Assembly (NCBI RefSeq): GCF_023283535.1
Contig: NZ_JAKILT010000017.1
Span: forward strand, 1 to 64,000
Origin: Shewanella sairae
GTDB lineage: Bacteria > Pseudomonadota > Gammaproteobacteria > Enterobacterales > Shewanellaceae
DNA: 64,000 nt
Reading direction: 5' to 3'
Below, in pieces: positions 9,421 to 18,535 of this stretch. Position 1 is the stretch's first letter. The number at the start of each line of letters is the position of its first letter. Below the pieces are notes generated by a model that saw only the letters and a program-made list of their open reading frames with translations, was not told where the DNA came from and made no database searches. A program made the translations under genes and the position numbers.

Positions 9421-9933
9421 ATGCAAGGTTTCTTTCCCAACAAACTAGCTCAACAAATACTCGATATCGGGCCTAAAGCCATTGCGCGTCCTCTAGGCTT
9501 AATACCGTTTGCACTAAAAGCTGATTTGTTAAAACGTATTCTAGGTTTACTGCTAGCAGAACAAGCTGCCGATGAGGAGTTAGACTTTCTTGAAGGGCGT
9601 TGGGTGGCAATTTATATTAAGGATCTAGCGCTTAGTTTTGAGGTGACTTATGCTGATGGTTGGCAAGTTCGCCCAATCCAAAATGCAGAAGTGACATTTA
9701 CTGCGCAATCAAAAGAATTATTACTTATTGCTGCGGCTAAAGAAGATCCTGACAGCTTGTTTTTTCAGCGTAAATTATGCATTGAAGGCGATACAGAGCT
9801 TGGACTAGAAGTGAAAAACTTGCTGTTGAGTGTCGAATTTGATGCCATGCCTGCAGCGATTAGAATGACCATTGAGAAGCTCGCTTTGGCGCTGCAAGCA
9901 TTACAAGCAAAAGCGGAACCTGCACTGGCTTAA
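9421..9933 (+). CDS. ubiT: Anaerobic ubiquinone biosynthesis accessory factor UbiT
   Basis: A 170-residue SCP2-domain protein. UbiT binds isoprenoid lipids and takes the place of UbiJ in the oxygen-independent ubiquinone pathway. The SCP2 fold is visible as the strand-rich WVAIYIKDLALSFEV region (about residues 61-75) followed by ADVTFTAQSKELLLIAA-like and FFQRKLCIEGDTELGL stretches ending in a helical tail. Location directly opposite ubiUV settles the assignment: the three genes make the anaerobic pathway. The ATG at 9421 has no strong ribosome site. A terminator-like hairpin follows at 9979. Confidence 0.9.
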   Translation: MQGFFPNKLAQQILDIGPKAIARPLGLIPFALKADLLKRILGLLLAEQAADEELDFLEGRWVAIYIKDLALSFEVTYADGWQVRPIQNAEVTFTAQSKELLLIAAAKEDPDSLFFQRKLCIEGDTELGLEVKNLLLSVEFDAMPAAIRMTIEKLALALQALQAKAEPALA

Positions 9934-9978
9934 TTTAAGCCTGAATTGAGTTTCTGTAACTTGGTCGTTAGCGATTTA

Positions 9979-10008
9979 GCCATGCACAACTTTTGGCGCG
10001 TGCATGGC
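9979..10008 (+). terminator. Terminator-like hairpin after ubiT
   Basis: GCCATGCAC pairs perfectly with GTGCATGGC over a 12-nt loop, 46 bp after the ubiT stop, and ATTGTTTT follows. Confidence 0.5.
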
Positions 10009-10075
10009 ATTGTTTTGCTTAAATGCTTTTCGAGTGAAATATATCTCTACATTAAGTTGATATAAGACTGAGTAA

Positions 10076-11776
10076 TTAGGCGTCTTGATTAAAGTCGACA
10101 TCAACCTCAAAAGTTAACCTTTCTCTGCTAACAGGGTGATTGAGCACTAAACGTTGGGCATGTAAGTGTAAGCGATTGGATTTATTACCGTAAAGGTCAT
10201 CACCTATGATTGGTAGATGTAAGCCATCATGGTGAGCACAGTGCACACGCAGTTGATGAGTGCGACCTGTATGCGGATACAAATACAACATAGTGGCATC
10301 AGCGCTGCGCGACTTTACCTGCCACTTAGTTTGCGCGTGTTTTCCATGCTCATAGCAGACCAATTGTCTTGGTCTGTCATCAATATCACCACGCAATGGT
10401 AAACTAATCTCGCCTTGCGCAGCCTCAACCACACCAGATACCTGAGCCACATAACGCTTTTCTACTGTGCGGGCAATAAACTGCTGCGCTAAAGACTTGT
10501 TGGCTTCACTGCTCAGCGCAATCACCATTAAGCCAGAGGTCGACATATCAAGTCTGTGAACTATCAGTGGACCAGTGGCTTTAGGAAATAGTGCTTTCAT
10601 GCGTGCATAGACAGAGTCTGTGACATTTTTACCGGGTACCGACAAAAACTCTGCAGGTTTATTGACCACCGCCATGACATCATCCTGATAGATAACCTCT
10701 AGCGATTTTCCTTCGGCGGGGTTTGTTAGTAATGGATTTTCATCCATCTCAATCCCTTCAAGCATATGGCTTAAAATTGGCTGGCATTTTCCCTGACAAG
10801 AACCATAAAAGTTTTTATGCTGCTTGATTTCTGACTTTGGTGATACGCCCCACCAAAACTCAGCCATCGCGATAGGGGTTAAGTTATGATTAAAGGCAAA
10901 CTGCAGTAGTTTAGGTGCCGCACACTCTCCGGCTCCAGCTGGTGGTTGCTGGGTTGGACTGTCTTTAAAGATCTCATTAAGATCTTTTAACTCGCCTGCT
11001 TGATTTAAAAACTGATACTGGGCAAAAATCTGTTTTTGCAAATTATTTGAATGTTGTGCCCGCTTTGTTTTAATGCCCGACACTTCAGTTTGCAAGCTTT
11101 GCAGTTTTTTGGCAATGGCGTCACATTGCTCATCCCACTCTTGTTTGGTTGCTTTGAGGTGAAACTTTTCAGCGACACTCTCTTTACCCAGTTGGATATT
11201 GAGCGTATTTAGTGCGACTGCATCTTGTTGTTTTTCAACTTTGCTACGGCGCAGTTTTCGTGTTTTTCGGTTTTCAATAATTTGCGCGCGTATGGTTTCT
11301 AATGCGCTGTCAGCTTGACTGCGTAATCTTGTTAGCTCGGCAGCTAACCTAGCCATATCAGGATTGTTTTGGGCGATTTTTAACTGGTCTGTGAGTTGGT
11401 TAAGCGCCTGCATACCATCATGAAAAAAACTTTCTTCTGCCAACATATCGAAGACGGGCGGTACAAAGCCATCGAGCAGGTTCTGTTCGGCAAGTTTTCC
11501 AGAAAACGCGGATAAGTAACCTAGAGCTCCACTTTGATTACGTACCAGCAACACGCCAAACATCTTGCCAATTGCAGGTGTAGTATCGGCATATTCACCC
11601 AAGCCAAAGTTATGCTGCCAGTCAGTTTGAGTACTTAAGTGTTGCTGTAGCTCAGCTGCAGCTAACAAGCACAATGGATGCGGCTCATAGTAAAACGGGA
11701 AAGTAAAACGTTCAGGCTGCTGATAACTATCAATAGCTGACTTGAAAGCGGTAAAACAGTGTTGAGCTGAATACAT
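10076..11776 (-). CDS. RluA-family pseudouridine synthase with long N-terminal extension
   Basis: The C-terminal roughly 200 residues are an RluA-type catalytic domain: NKPAEFLSVPG (about 372-382), the active-site block HRLDMSTSGL with catalytic Asp410, and PHTGRTHQLRVH near residue 500. It should isomerise uridine in rRNA or tRNA; the target base cannot be read from sequence. The first 350 residues are not part of the usual RluA protein (about 220-320 residues in total). They contain a helical, charged coiled-coil-like stretch (about 125-265) and a block with cysteines (GSCQGKCQ, near 325). The track start is GTG at 11782; I prefer ATG at 11776, which has an AGG about 5 nt upstream. It is a monocistronic gene facing ubiT. 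Confidence 0.8.
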   Translation of the reverse strand: MYSAQHCFTAFKSAIDSYQQPERFTFPFYYEPHPLCLLAAAELQQHLSTQTDWQHNFGLGEYADTTPAIGKMFGVLLVRNQSGALGYLSAFSGKLAEQNLLDGFVPPVFDMLAEESFFHDGMQALNQLTDQLKIAQNNPDMARLAAELTRLRSQADSALETIRAQIIENRKTRKLRRSKVEKQQDAVALNTLNIQLGKESVAEKFHLKATKQEWDEQCDAIAKKLQSLQTEVSGIKTKRAQHSNNLQKQIFAQYQFLNQAGELKDLNEIFKDSPTQQPPAGAGECAAPKLLQFAFNHNLTPIAMAEFWWGVSPKSEIKQHKNFYGSCQGKCQPILSHMLEGIEMDENPLLTNPAEGKSLEVIYQDDVMAVVNKPAEFLSVPGKNVTDSVYARMKALFPKATGPLIVHRLDMSTSGLMVIALSSEANKSLAQQFIARTVEKRYVAQVSGVVEAAQGEISLPLRGDIDDRPRQLVCYEHGKHAQTKWQVKSRSADATMLYLYPHTGRTHQLRVHCAHHDGLHLPIIGDDLYGNKSNRLHLHAQRLVLNHPVSRERLTFEVDVDFNQDA

Positions 11777-12147
11777 GGGCACCTGACATCTTTAATTGGG
11801 CTGGGGCGATAATTGCTAAATCACAGTAAGTTTAGCTAGCAAGCTTGCAGTGGGCCGAGATTTTACTCTCTCAGAGGGGTGATGTCATCTGTCGAACTGC
11901 GCTTTTACCAGATCTATAACCAGCAAAAGCTTAGCAGTGTGCACGTATCAAAACCTTTACCTTTGGAGGGGAATTAATACGGACTTAGTTAGAGCGGACT
12001 TAGTTAGAGCGGACTTAACTAAGATGGATTTGGAATAAGTGCGTGCTTGTTAATGAAAGCGGTAAATAGCTAAACTGCGGCTAGTCATTTTATGATTTAT
12101 TGGCCTATCTTCAGCAAGAGTAGGTAGTTTATTTTTAGGAGCTTATC
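11777..12147. other. Intergenic region with short tandem repeat
   Basis: This 371-bp divergent region holds the promoters of the pseudouridine synthase and the DUF1287 gene and a 15-bp tandem repeat at 11981-12019. I see no gene or RNA in it. Confidence 0.5.
11981..12019. repeat. 15-bp tandem repeat, 2.5 copies
   Basis: The unit GGACTTAGTTAGAGC occurs twice in direct succession without change and is followed by a partial third copy, GGACTTAACTAAG. Confidence 0.85.
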
Positions 12148-12750
12148 ATGGAACGAATAGGTTTAATTTTGTTACTTCAAGGATTACTAGTTAGCTCGGT
12201 TCAGGCTGATGTTGAAACATTTAGTGCTGAGTTGGTTCAAGCGGCAATGGATAGAACTGAACATCATGTTAGATATGACGGTAGCTATTTTAAGCTTGAT
12301 TATCCAAACGGGGATGTGCCTGCCAATATTGGGGTTTGTACCGATGTGGTAATTCGAAGTTATCGTCAGTTAGGAATAGATCTGCAAGTGTTAGTGCACG
12401 AAGATATGAATAGCCATTTCGCTCAATATCCCTCTAAAAGAATTTGGGGCTTGAGTCGCCCTGATAAGAATATTGATCATCGTAGAGTCCCCAACCTGCA
12501 AACTTTCTTTACTCGTCATGGGCGGACATTACAAGTGAGTAATGATGGCGCAGATTATCAAGCGGGTGACATAGTCACTTGGATGTTACCGGGTAACTTA
12601 CCCCATATAGGAATACTGGTAGAGCAAACATCTTTGGAGCAAAAGCGGCCGCTAGTTGTGCATAACATAGGTGCAGGGCCACAGCTTGAAGATATGTTGT
12701 TTGAATATCCAATAACGGGTCATTATCGTTATCAGCCTAATCTAGATTGA
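12148..12750 (+). CDS. Exported DUF1287 protein
   Basis: A 200-residue protein with a short signal peptide (residues 1-20, cleavage likely after SVQA). The mature part fits DUF1287: it has GVCTDVVIRSYRQLGIDLQ (about 70-88) with a conserved cysteine, AGDIVTWMLPGNLPHIGIL (about 147-165) with a conserved histidine, and a late H in VVHNIG. A cysteine followed by a histidine in this arrangement resembles NlpC/P60-like cysteine hydrolases, so a periplasmic hydrolase is possible but unproven. AGGAG lies 8-9 nt before the ATG. It appears to be monocistronic. Confidence 0.7.
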   Translation: MERIGLILLLQGLLVSSVQADVETFSAELVQAAMDRTEHHVRYDGSYFKLDYPNGDVPANIGVCTDVVIRSYRQLGIDLQVLVHEDMNSHFAQYPSKRIWGLSRPDKNIDHRRVPNLQTFFTRHGRTLQVSNDGADYQAGDIVTWMLPGNLPHIGILVEQTSLEQKRPLVVHNIGAGPQLEDMLFEYPITGHYRYQPNLD

Positions 12751-12932
12751 GTGTCTAGTATTAGTTTGTATCTCAACCATGTTTAGTTGAGTCTAGTTTT
12801 ACTTTGTCTTTGTCTTTACGCCATTGCATAGAATTCGCATCGCGATACTGGCACTTGAACTAAGGGGTAAAATATCAAACTATATAGTTTTAAACTGGGG
12901 TTCCAGCTCGGGGGTAGTTGAAGCTAGACAAT

Positions 12933-12962
12933 AAAAAATGGAGCCGTTTGGCTCCATTTTTT
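12933..12962 (-). terminator. Terminator of yfhL
   Basis: AAAAAATGGAGCC and GGCTCCATTTTTT form a perfect 13-bp stem with a GTTT loop, 13 bp past the yfhL stop. Confidence 0.9.
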
Positions 12963-12975
12963 GTTCAATTTTTGC

Positions 12976-13272
<297 letters not shown>

Positions 13273-13299
13273 TTATGAGCTCGTAATTCGAGCTCATAA
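13273..13299 (-). terminator. Hairpin between trhP and yfhL
   Basis: TTATGAGCTCG and CGAGCTCATAA make a perfect 11-bp stem around TAATT. There is no T run on the minus strand, so it could be a transcript-processing or attenuation structure as well as a terminator. Confidence 0.5.
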
Positions 13300-13331
13300 A
13301 AATAAGCTTATATTGTGTTGCTTAAATAAGC

Positions 13332-14711
13332 TTACTTAGCTTGTGTATCAGCAGCTTGGTGTGGATTACGGGTATCTTGGCCTTGTGGCAAGTTACGCAG
13401 TAATACCGCTTTTTCAAGCTCAACGCCTGCCGGTACGTCAAGGAATACAAAGTGACCTGAACCTAGCCCAGCCTCAACGCTTTCACCTTTGCGGTTAATT
13501 AGCGTATCAACTTTGATGGTTAAGTTACCTTGTGGTGTCATCACCTCAACGCTGTCGCCAACAAGGAACTTGTTCTTCACATCAACTTCTGCAAGACCTG
13601 CTTCGTTACGTTTACCGGTAAATTCGCCAACAAACTGCTGCGTGTCGCTAATTGAATAGCCGTAATCGTAGTTTTGGTATTCATCATGCACGTGGCGACG
13701 TAAGAAACCTTCGGTGTAACCGCGGTGTGCAAGGCCTTCAAGATTGTGCATTAGTGTACGGTCAAAGTCTTTACCGGCAGAAGCATCTTCAATCGCTTGG
13801 CGATAAAGCTGAGCAGTACGTGCAACATAGTAGAACGACTTGGTACGACCTTCGATTTTAAGTGAGTCAACGCCCATCTTAGTCAAACGCTCAACGTGTT
13901 GAATCGCACGTAAGTCTTTTGAGTTCATGATGTAAGTGCCGTGCTCATCTTCAAACGCAGGCATATACTCGCCTGGACGACCCGCTTCTTGAAGCAGAAC
14001 GATTTGATCTGATGGTTGACCTGCACCTAATGTTGGCGTTTCAATTTGTACTGCAGGGTTAACTGGAACCACATCACCGGTTTCAGTTTGTTGTGCTTCG
14101 TGGACATCGTACTTCCAACGACATGCGTTAGTGCAGGTTCCCTGGTTAGGATCACGCTTGTTGATATAACCTGATAGCAGACAGCGGCCTGAGTACGCCA
14201 TACATAACGCACCATGAACAAAAACTTCTAATTCGATATCTGGGCAGCGTTGACGAATTTCTTCAATTTCATCTAGTGATAGTTCACGAGAAAGAATGAC
14301 ACGCTTAATGCCTTGTGACTCCCAGAATTTTACTGATGCCCAGTTAATTGCGTTGGCTTGTACTGATAAGTGAACCACTTGATCTGGAAATGCTTCACGT
14401 ACCATCATGATAAGACCTGGATCTGACATGATTAACGCATCAGGCTGCATTGCAACCACAGGCTCCATATCTTTGATATAGGTTTTTAGCTTAGCGTTGT
14501 GCGGTGCAATGTTGCTCACCACATACAGCTTTTTGTTTAAGCTGTGGGCTTCCTTAATACCTGCTGCCAAGTTTTCCATCTTAAAGTCGTTATTACGCAC
14601 GCGAAGACTATATCTTGGCTGGCCGGCATAAACAGCATCGGCGCCATAGGCAAAGGCGTAACGCATATTTTTTAATGTACCAGCAGGGGACAATAGCTCA
14701 GGTTTAAACAT
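13332..14711 (-). CDS. trhP: tRNA U34 hydroxylase TrhP (YegQ), U32 family
   Basis: A 459-residue U32-family protein with the full two-part YegQ layout: the ELLSPAGTLKNMRYAFAYGA start, the central CMAYSGRCLLSGY and CTNACRWKY blocks (about 170-205) with the cluster cysteines, IEGRTKSFYYVARTAQ (about 292), and a C-terminal beta domain from about 370. TrhP hydroxylates uridine 34 of tRNAs, the first step to cmo5U, with prephenate and iron-sulfur cluster supply required. A TDE-like collagenase or peptidase label would be an old misannotation. The ferredoxin partner yfhL follows directly. UbiU and UbiV, of the same U32 family, are encoded 5 kb away. Confidence 0.92.
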   Translation of the reverse strand: MFKPELLSPAGTLKNMRYAFAYGADAVYAGQPRYSLRVRNNDFKMENLAAGIKEAHSLNKKLYVVSNIAPHNAKLKTYIKDMEPVVAMQPDALIMSDPGLIMMVREAFPDQVVHLSVQANAINWASVKFWESQGIKRVILSRELSLDEIEEIRQRCPDIELEVFVHGALCMAYSGRCLLSGYINKRDPNQGTCTNACRWKYDVHEAQQTETGDVVPVNPAVQIETPTLGAGQPSDQIVLLQEAGRPGEYMPAFEDEHGTYIMNSKDLRAIQHVERLTKMGVDSLKIEGRTKSFYYVARTAQLYRQAIEDASAGKDFDRTLMHNLEGLAHRGYTEGFLRRHVHDEYQNYDYGYSISDTQQFVGEFTGKRNEAGLAEVDVKNKFLVGDSVEVMTPQGNLTIKVDTLINRKGESVEAGLGSGHFVFLDVPAGVELEKAVLLRNLPQGQDTRNPHQAADTQAK

Positions 14712-14997
14712 AATAGCTTCTCTGTTAACGGATAAGGACTTGACAATCGGCTGCGCATTTTACTGAATGAAAGCGCTAATGCAAGAAAGTCAGCCGCATA
14801 TAATAATTGGCTTTGAGACGATCAGAGTCTTTTATCATAAGATATTGTGATCAATGTATCATTTTTAGGTGGTTTTTATACCGACCTTGCCACTTGATTA
14901 AGTATTGACCTATTACGGCCGCTTTGCACACATCATAAAGCGCTCAACTGATATACTCGGTTTGTTGCAAATGAACACAGGATAAAAGGGAGTAAAG

Positions 14998-15840
14998 ATG
15001 TCGACAGAACATCAGATATTAGTCGGATTACTAAAAAAACTAAAGTCAGATGCATTAGTGTTGCCAACATTGCCAGAGGTGGCAATGCGGGTACAAGAAG
15101 TTGTCGCACAGGAAGACGTAAGCCTTAAAGATATTGCCATTATTATTGGCCAAGATGCAGCGATTTCTGCCAGGGTTATTAGGGTTGCTAATAGTGCTTT
15201 GTATAGCCGTGGTATGCCGGCTGATAACGTGAATGCGGCAATTAACCGTATTGGTTTAATTCAAATTAAATCGATTGTGACCTCCATTGCCATGGAGCAA
15301 TTGTTCATCTCAACCAATCAAATGGTTTGGGAAGTCATGGATGAGGTGTGGAGCGCATCGATTGATGTCACATCTGCAGCTTGCGCCATGTTACAGCTTT
15401 ATAAACAGCAGAACCCAACCAGCACATTGAATATTGATACTATGACGTTAGCGGGCTTAGTGCACAATATTGGTGCTCTGCCTGTGCTGACAGAAGCTGA
15501 AGCTAATCCTGAGTTATTTGGGAATATCGTTGTACTGCGGGCATTAGTTAAAAAGTTACAAGGACCTTTAGGTCGCGCTGTGTTAAAAAGCTGGCAGTTC
15601 TCGCCAGATGTGATGGAAGTTGTTGAGCGTTGGTCTGATTTAACTTATCAGTCAGATAAAGTGAGTTATTTGGATTTTATCCGAGCGGCGGCGTTTTACA
15701 CTGGAAAGTTAAGGGCTGGAGCTGAATTAGAACAACGAATGCAGATCTTTATTGACCGTGGTTTACCGGTTTCAAGTAATGATTTAACGAGCGATAGCTT
15801 TATTGAAACTTATCAGTCGATTAAGTCAGGATATGAGTAA
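14998..15840 (+). CDS. HDOD-domain signalling protein
   Basis: A 280-residue protein made almost entirely of an HDOD domain: LPTLPEVAMRVQEVV (about 19-33), IIGQDAAISARVIRVANSALY (about 48-68) and the INRIGLIQIKSIVTSIAM helix are typical. The HD-type metal ligands are not kept as a full set (LAGLVHNIG replaces an HD motif), as usual in HDOD. Such proteins act in regulation of cell behaviour and are often found with c-di-GMP genes; here a GGDEF/EAL gene follows 96 bp later on the same strand. GGGAG precedes the ATG at 7-nt spacing. Confidence 0.83.
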   Translation: MSTEHQILVGLLKKLKSDALVLPTLPEVAMRVQEVVAQEDVSLKDIAIIIGQDAAISARVIRVANSALYSRGMPADNVNAAINRIGLIQIKSIVTSIAMEQLFISTNQMVWEVMDEVWSASIDVTSAACAMLQLYKQQNPTSTLNIDTMTLAGLVHNIGALPVLTEAEANPELFGNIVVLRALVKKLQGPLGRAVLKSWQFSPDVMEVVERWSDLTYQSDKVSYLDFIRAAAFYTGKLRAGAELEQRMQIFIDRGLPVSSNDLTSDSFIETYQSIKSGYE

Positions 15841-15936
15841 ATAAATATTGAAAATAAAGTGCTCTTAAGATGGTGCAATAGCGCGCTATAGTTTATAAAC
15901 AGAATAGGGAAGAAATTTAGGTTAAAGTGCCCATTG

Positions 15937-17421
15937 ATGAACGGTAATTGGATTGTTTTTGGTGTGTGTTTATTGCTACTGCTTATACTCGTAGTTGTAT
16001 TGTGGCATCAAAAAAAACTGACATTCAAAATAAATCATCTCTTCAATGCTGTTAGCAATGAAGAAGGGCTGTCAACGGCTAAAACACTGTCGAATAGTGC
16101 TAAGTTGGACCAGCTAGAACAAGGTGTTAGTCAATTAGTGATTCAAAGCCAACAAGCTGAGCAAGATAAGCTAACGCAGTTGGATAATCGCATGAGCATG
16201 AAGCGAAAAATGGCAGAGTTAATGCCACTGGATAAAGGTAGTCTTGTTTTACTTGATATTTACCGCTTTCGATACGTAAATGATTTGTTTGGCTTTAACT
16301 TTGGCGATGAATTACTGAAACAGATAGCGATTCGTATTAAGGAGTTATCGACTGATGGCTCTTTAGTTGCCAGAATGAATGAAGATGAGTTTCTTATCTA
16401 TTTTCCTCGTTCTAGGTCTGAACTACAACTGCAACAGCTCATTGATAAGCTTCAACTTCCCTATGATATCTTTGGCAGCATTATTACTACCCGAGTACAA
16501 GTTGGACATTTAGCTTTAGAACCTTTTCACAGTGACATTAGTACCATGCTAAGGCGACTGGATTTAGCCCTTAAAAAGGCAAAGATTCACGACCTTGCTT
16601 TATCTGAGTATTTGCTTGGGGATGACGCAGTACAGATAAGAGAAGTTTCCATCATCAATAGTTTAGCCAAAGCCCTGAGTGATGGTGAGCTTTATATGGT
16701 TTATCAGCCTAAGCAGAGCTTTCCACAAGGTCATTGTTGCCAAGTAGAGGCCTTGATGCGTTGGCAGCATCCGCAACTTGGAAGTATCTCTCCTGCAGAG
16801 TTTATTCCTTTAGCAGAATACTCTGGCATGATTGATATTGTGAGTCAGTGGGTACTTGATGAAGTGTTTGCTCAGCAAGCAAAGTGGACAAAAATGGGCA
16901 TGGATCTTCAAGTTGCCGTTAATTTATCGACTCAAGATCTGCGTAACGCCTCTTTGATCACCGGAATTAAAGCGAGGTTGGCAAAGTATCAACTTAACGC
17001 TGGGGTAATATCTATTGAAATCACCGAAAGCAAATTGATGCAAGATCTTGATGGTGCGATAGCGACTATTAAAGATTTACGTCACTTAGGTGTAGATGTT
17101 GCTATTGATGATTTTGGGACAGGGCATTCATCTTTAGCTTACCTGAAATACTTACCTGTAGACGAAGTTAAAATAGACAAAGCTTTCTTAGATGATTTAG
17201 AAAGTGATGCTCGAGCCAGGCATATAATGGACACCAGTATACGTTTAGCTAAAGGGCTTGGTTTTAAGGTAACTGTTGAAGGTGTTGAAACTGAAGATAT
17301 TTTACAGTTATTACTGGGAATGGGAGTTGATAAGGTTCAAGGTGATATTTTTTCCAAGCCACTGAAACCTAAAGAGCTTGAATCGCGTTGGCCTAAATTG
17401 AGTGAGCAGGGTAACTTTTAG
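15937..17421 (+). CDS. Membrane GGDEF/EAL protein, GGDEF motif degenerate
   Basis: The 494-residue protein has one N-terminal membrane helix (about 6-23), a short linker, a GGDEF domain (about 80-215) and an EAL domain (about 235-490). The cyclase signature is NEDEF (148-152) in place of GGDEF, and no RxxD inhibitory site precedes it, so cyclase activity is unlikely. The EAL half looks intact: EALMRW (271-), AVNLS, EITES, DDFGTG, VKIDK and a late VQGDIFSKP, the residues that bind metal and c-di-GMP. It is therefore probably a c-di-GMP phosphodiesterase. The start was set at ATG 15937, directly after an in-frame TTG at 15934; no strong ribosome site is seen. Confidence 0.85.
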   Translation: MNGNWIVFGVCLLLLLILVVVLWHQKKLTFKINHLFNAVSNEEGLSTAKTLSNSAKLDQLEQGVSQLVIQSQQAEQDKLTQLDNRMSMKRKMAELMPLDKGSLVLLDIYRFRYVNDLFGFNFGDELLKQIAIRIKELSTDGSLVARMNEDEFLIYFPRSRSELQLQQLIDKLQLPYDIFGSIITTRVQVGHLALEPFHSDISTMLRRLDLALKKAKIHDLALSEYLLGDDAVQIREVSIINSLAKALSDGELYMVYQPKQSFPQGHCCQVEALMRWQHPQLGSISPAEFIPLAEYSGMIDIVSQWVLDEVFAQQAKWTKMGMDLQVAVNLSTQDLRNASLITGIKARLAKYQLNAGVISIEITESKLMQDLDGAIATIKDLRHLGVDVAIDDFGTGHSSLAYLKYLPVDEVKIDKAFLDDLESDARARHIMDTSIRLAKGLGFKVTVEGVETEDILQLLLGMGVDKVQGDIFSKPLKPKELESRWPKLSEQGNF

Positions 17422-17582
17422 CGTAGCACCCAGCTTATTACGATACCTTTTAAGGTTTTATTAGCGCTAAAATGTTGTTTTAATCATTCAGGTAAGTAGA
17501 GTGACTTACCTGAGTTGAACAGGTGTTAGCCTGCTATATACAATGCAGCAAAATAGTTTTGCTGGGTCAGTTTTATGTGAGT

Positions 17583-18059
17583 TTAAAATGTAACTGGCTC
17601 AGAGAAAGCTTCACCTAAACGTGCAATTAGCTGCTGCGGCATAGGGCTAAGTTGACGTTTTTTATTCATACACACCATTTCAATCTGTGCCGTGACCGCT
17701 GGTTTTTTGGCGTTTGGGCGCCAAATTTCCTGTAGCCATACAGTACGGTATTTACTTTCAAAGTAGAACTTTGTTCGCACATCGATGATATCGGCAAATT
17801 CAACCCCATCATGACATAGCATATCGGTGCGATAAACCGCAAAGCCAAGATCATGCTGATCCCACAATGAAGCTAAGCTATTGGCTCCAATTACATGTTC
17901 ACGGGCACGTTCAAAATATTTAAGAAAGTTTGGGTGATAAACCACACCTGAAAAGTCGGTGTCTTCATAATAGATCTGTACAGGGAAATGGCAATTTTTA
18001 CTGTACTGAAAAGACTTATTCACATTGGTGTTGCTTGCTAGTTTATTAGTTTGCGACAT
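17583..18059 (-). CDS. YbgC-like acyl-CoA thioesterase
   Basis: A 158-residue hotdog-fold protein of the 4HBT family. The signature YYEDTDFSGVVYHPNFLKYF (about 30-49) contains the catalytic Asp of the YbgC/4-hydroxybenzoyl-CoA thioesterase group, followed by RAREHV. It probably hydrolyses acyl-CoA thioesters in the cytoplasm. Unlike classical ybgC it is not next to tolQRAB, so it may be a paralogue with a different acyl preference. The first 25 residues precede the domain, and no clear ribosome site supports the annotated ATG. Confidence 0.78.
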   Translation of the reverse strand: MSQTNKLASNTNVNKSFQYSKNCHFPVQIYYEDTDFSGVVYHPNFLKYFERAREHVIGANSLASLWDQHDLGFAVYRTDMLCHDGVEFADIIDVRTKFYFESKYRTVWLQEIWRPNAKKPAVTAQIEMVCMNKKRQLSPMPQQLIARLGEAFSEPVTF

Positions 18060-18535
18060 GAAGGTTATTTTTTATCTTTTTGGCAATAGGATCATTAGGC
18101 GTAAGCTTAACATAGTCCTTTGACGGCTAAGAAATAAACTCACTTAACTAATTTTTTCTGGTTAATTGCTCAAAATGGAGGGGTGATAAGTAGTAGGCTA
18201 AAAAGCTGAGTATTTAAGTGAGTCGTTTTGAATTTTGCACCATTAGAATCTACCTTTAAAACTGCATAGAATTTTGAATCAAAAGTCGTTTTTTGCCTAA
18301 TGGCGGTAGCATAGCTAGTAGAGGAAGACGCTAATCTATTGCACTTTAGATTTTTATGCGTTAGGAAGGCGTTTCCATTACGTGACAATATGTTATGGTA
18401 GTGTTTTCACCAAGCTTGGCGAGAAGCGGGGTAAGGTGTTAAAACTTAAAGACTATTGATATGTTCTAGCTGATAAATAATTGATTTAAGTTTGTATTCT
18501 GTTCAGCACTGAATTTCAAGGACGAATCGTTTTTT
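18060..18535. other. Divergent intergenic region
   Basis: A 476-bp gap between the thioesterase gene and the large c-di-GMP gene. It must contain both promoters. A 72-codon minus-strand frame at 18170-18388 has no ribosome site or recognisable product. I see no repeat or RNA. Confidence 0.45.

Noticed and set aside
18170-18388. Minus-strand frame of 72 codons in a large intergenic gap
   Set aside because: No ribosome site, no recognisable composition, and better explained as chance in non-coding sequence.
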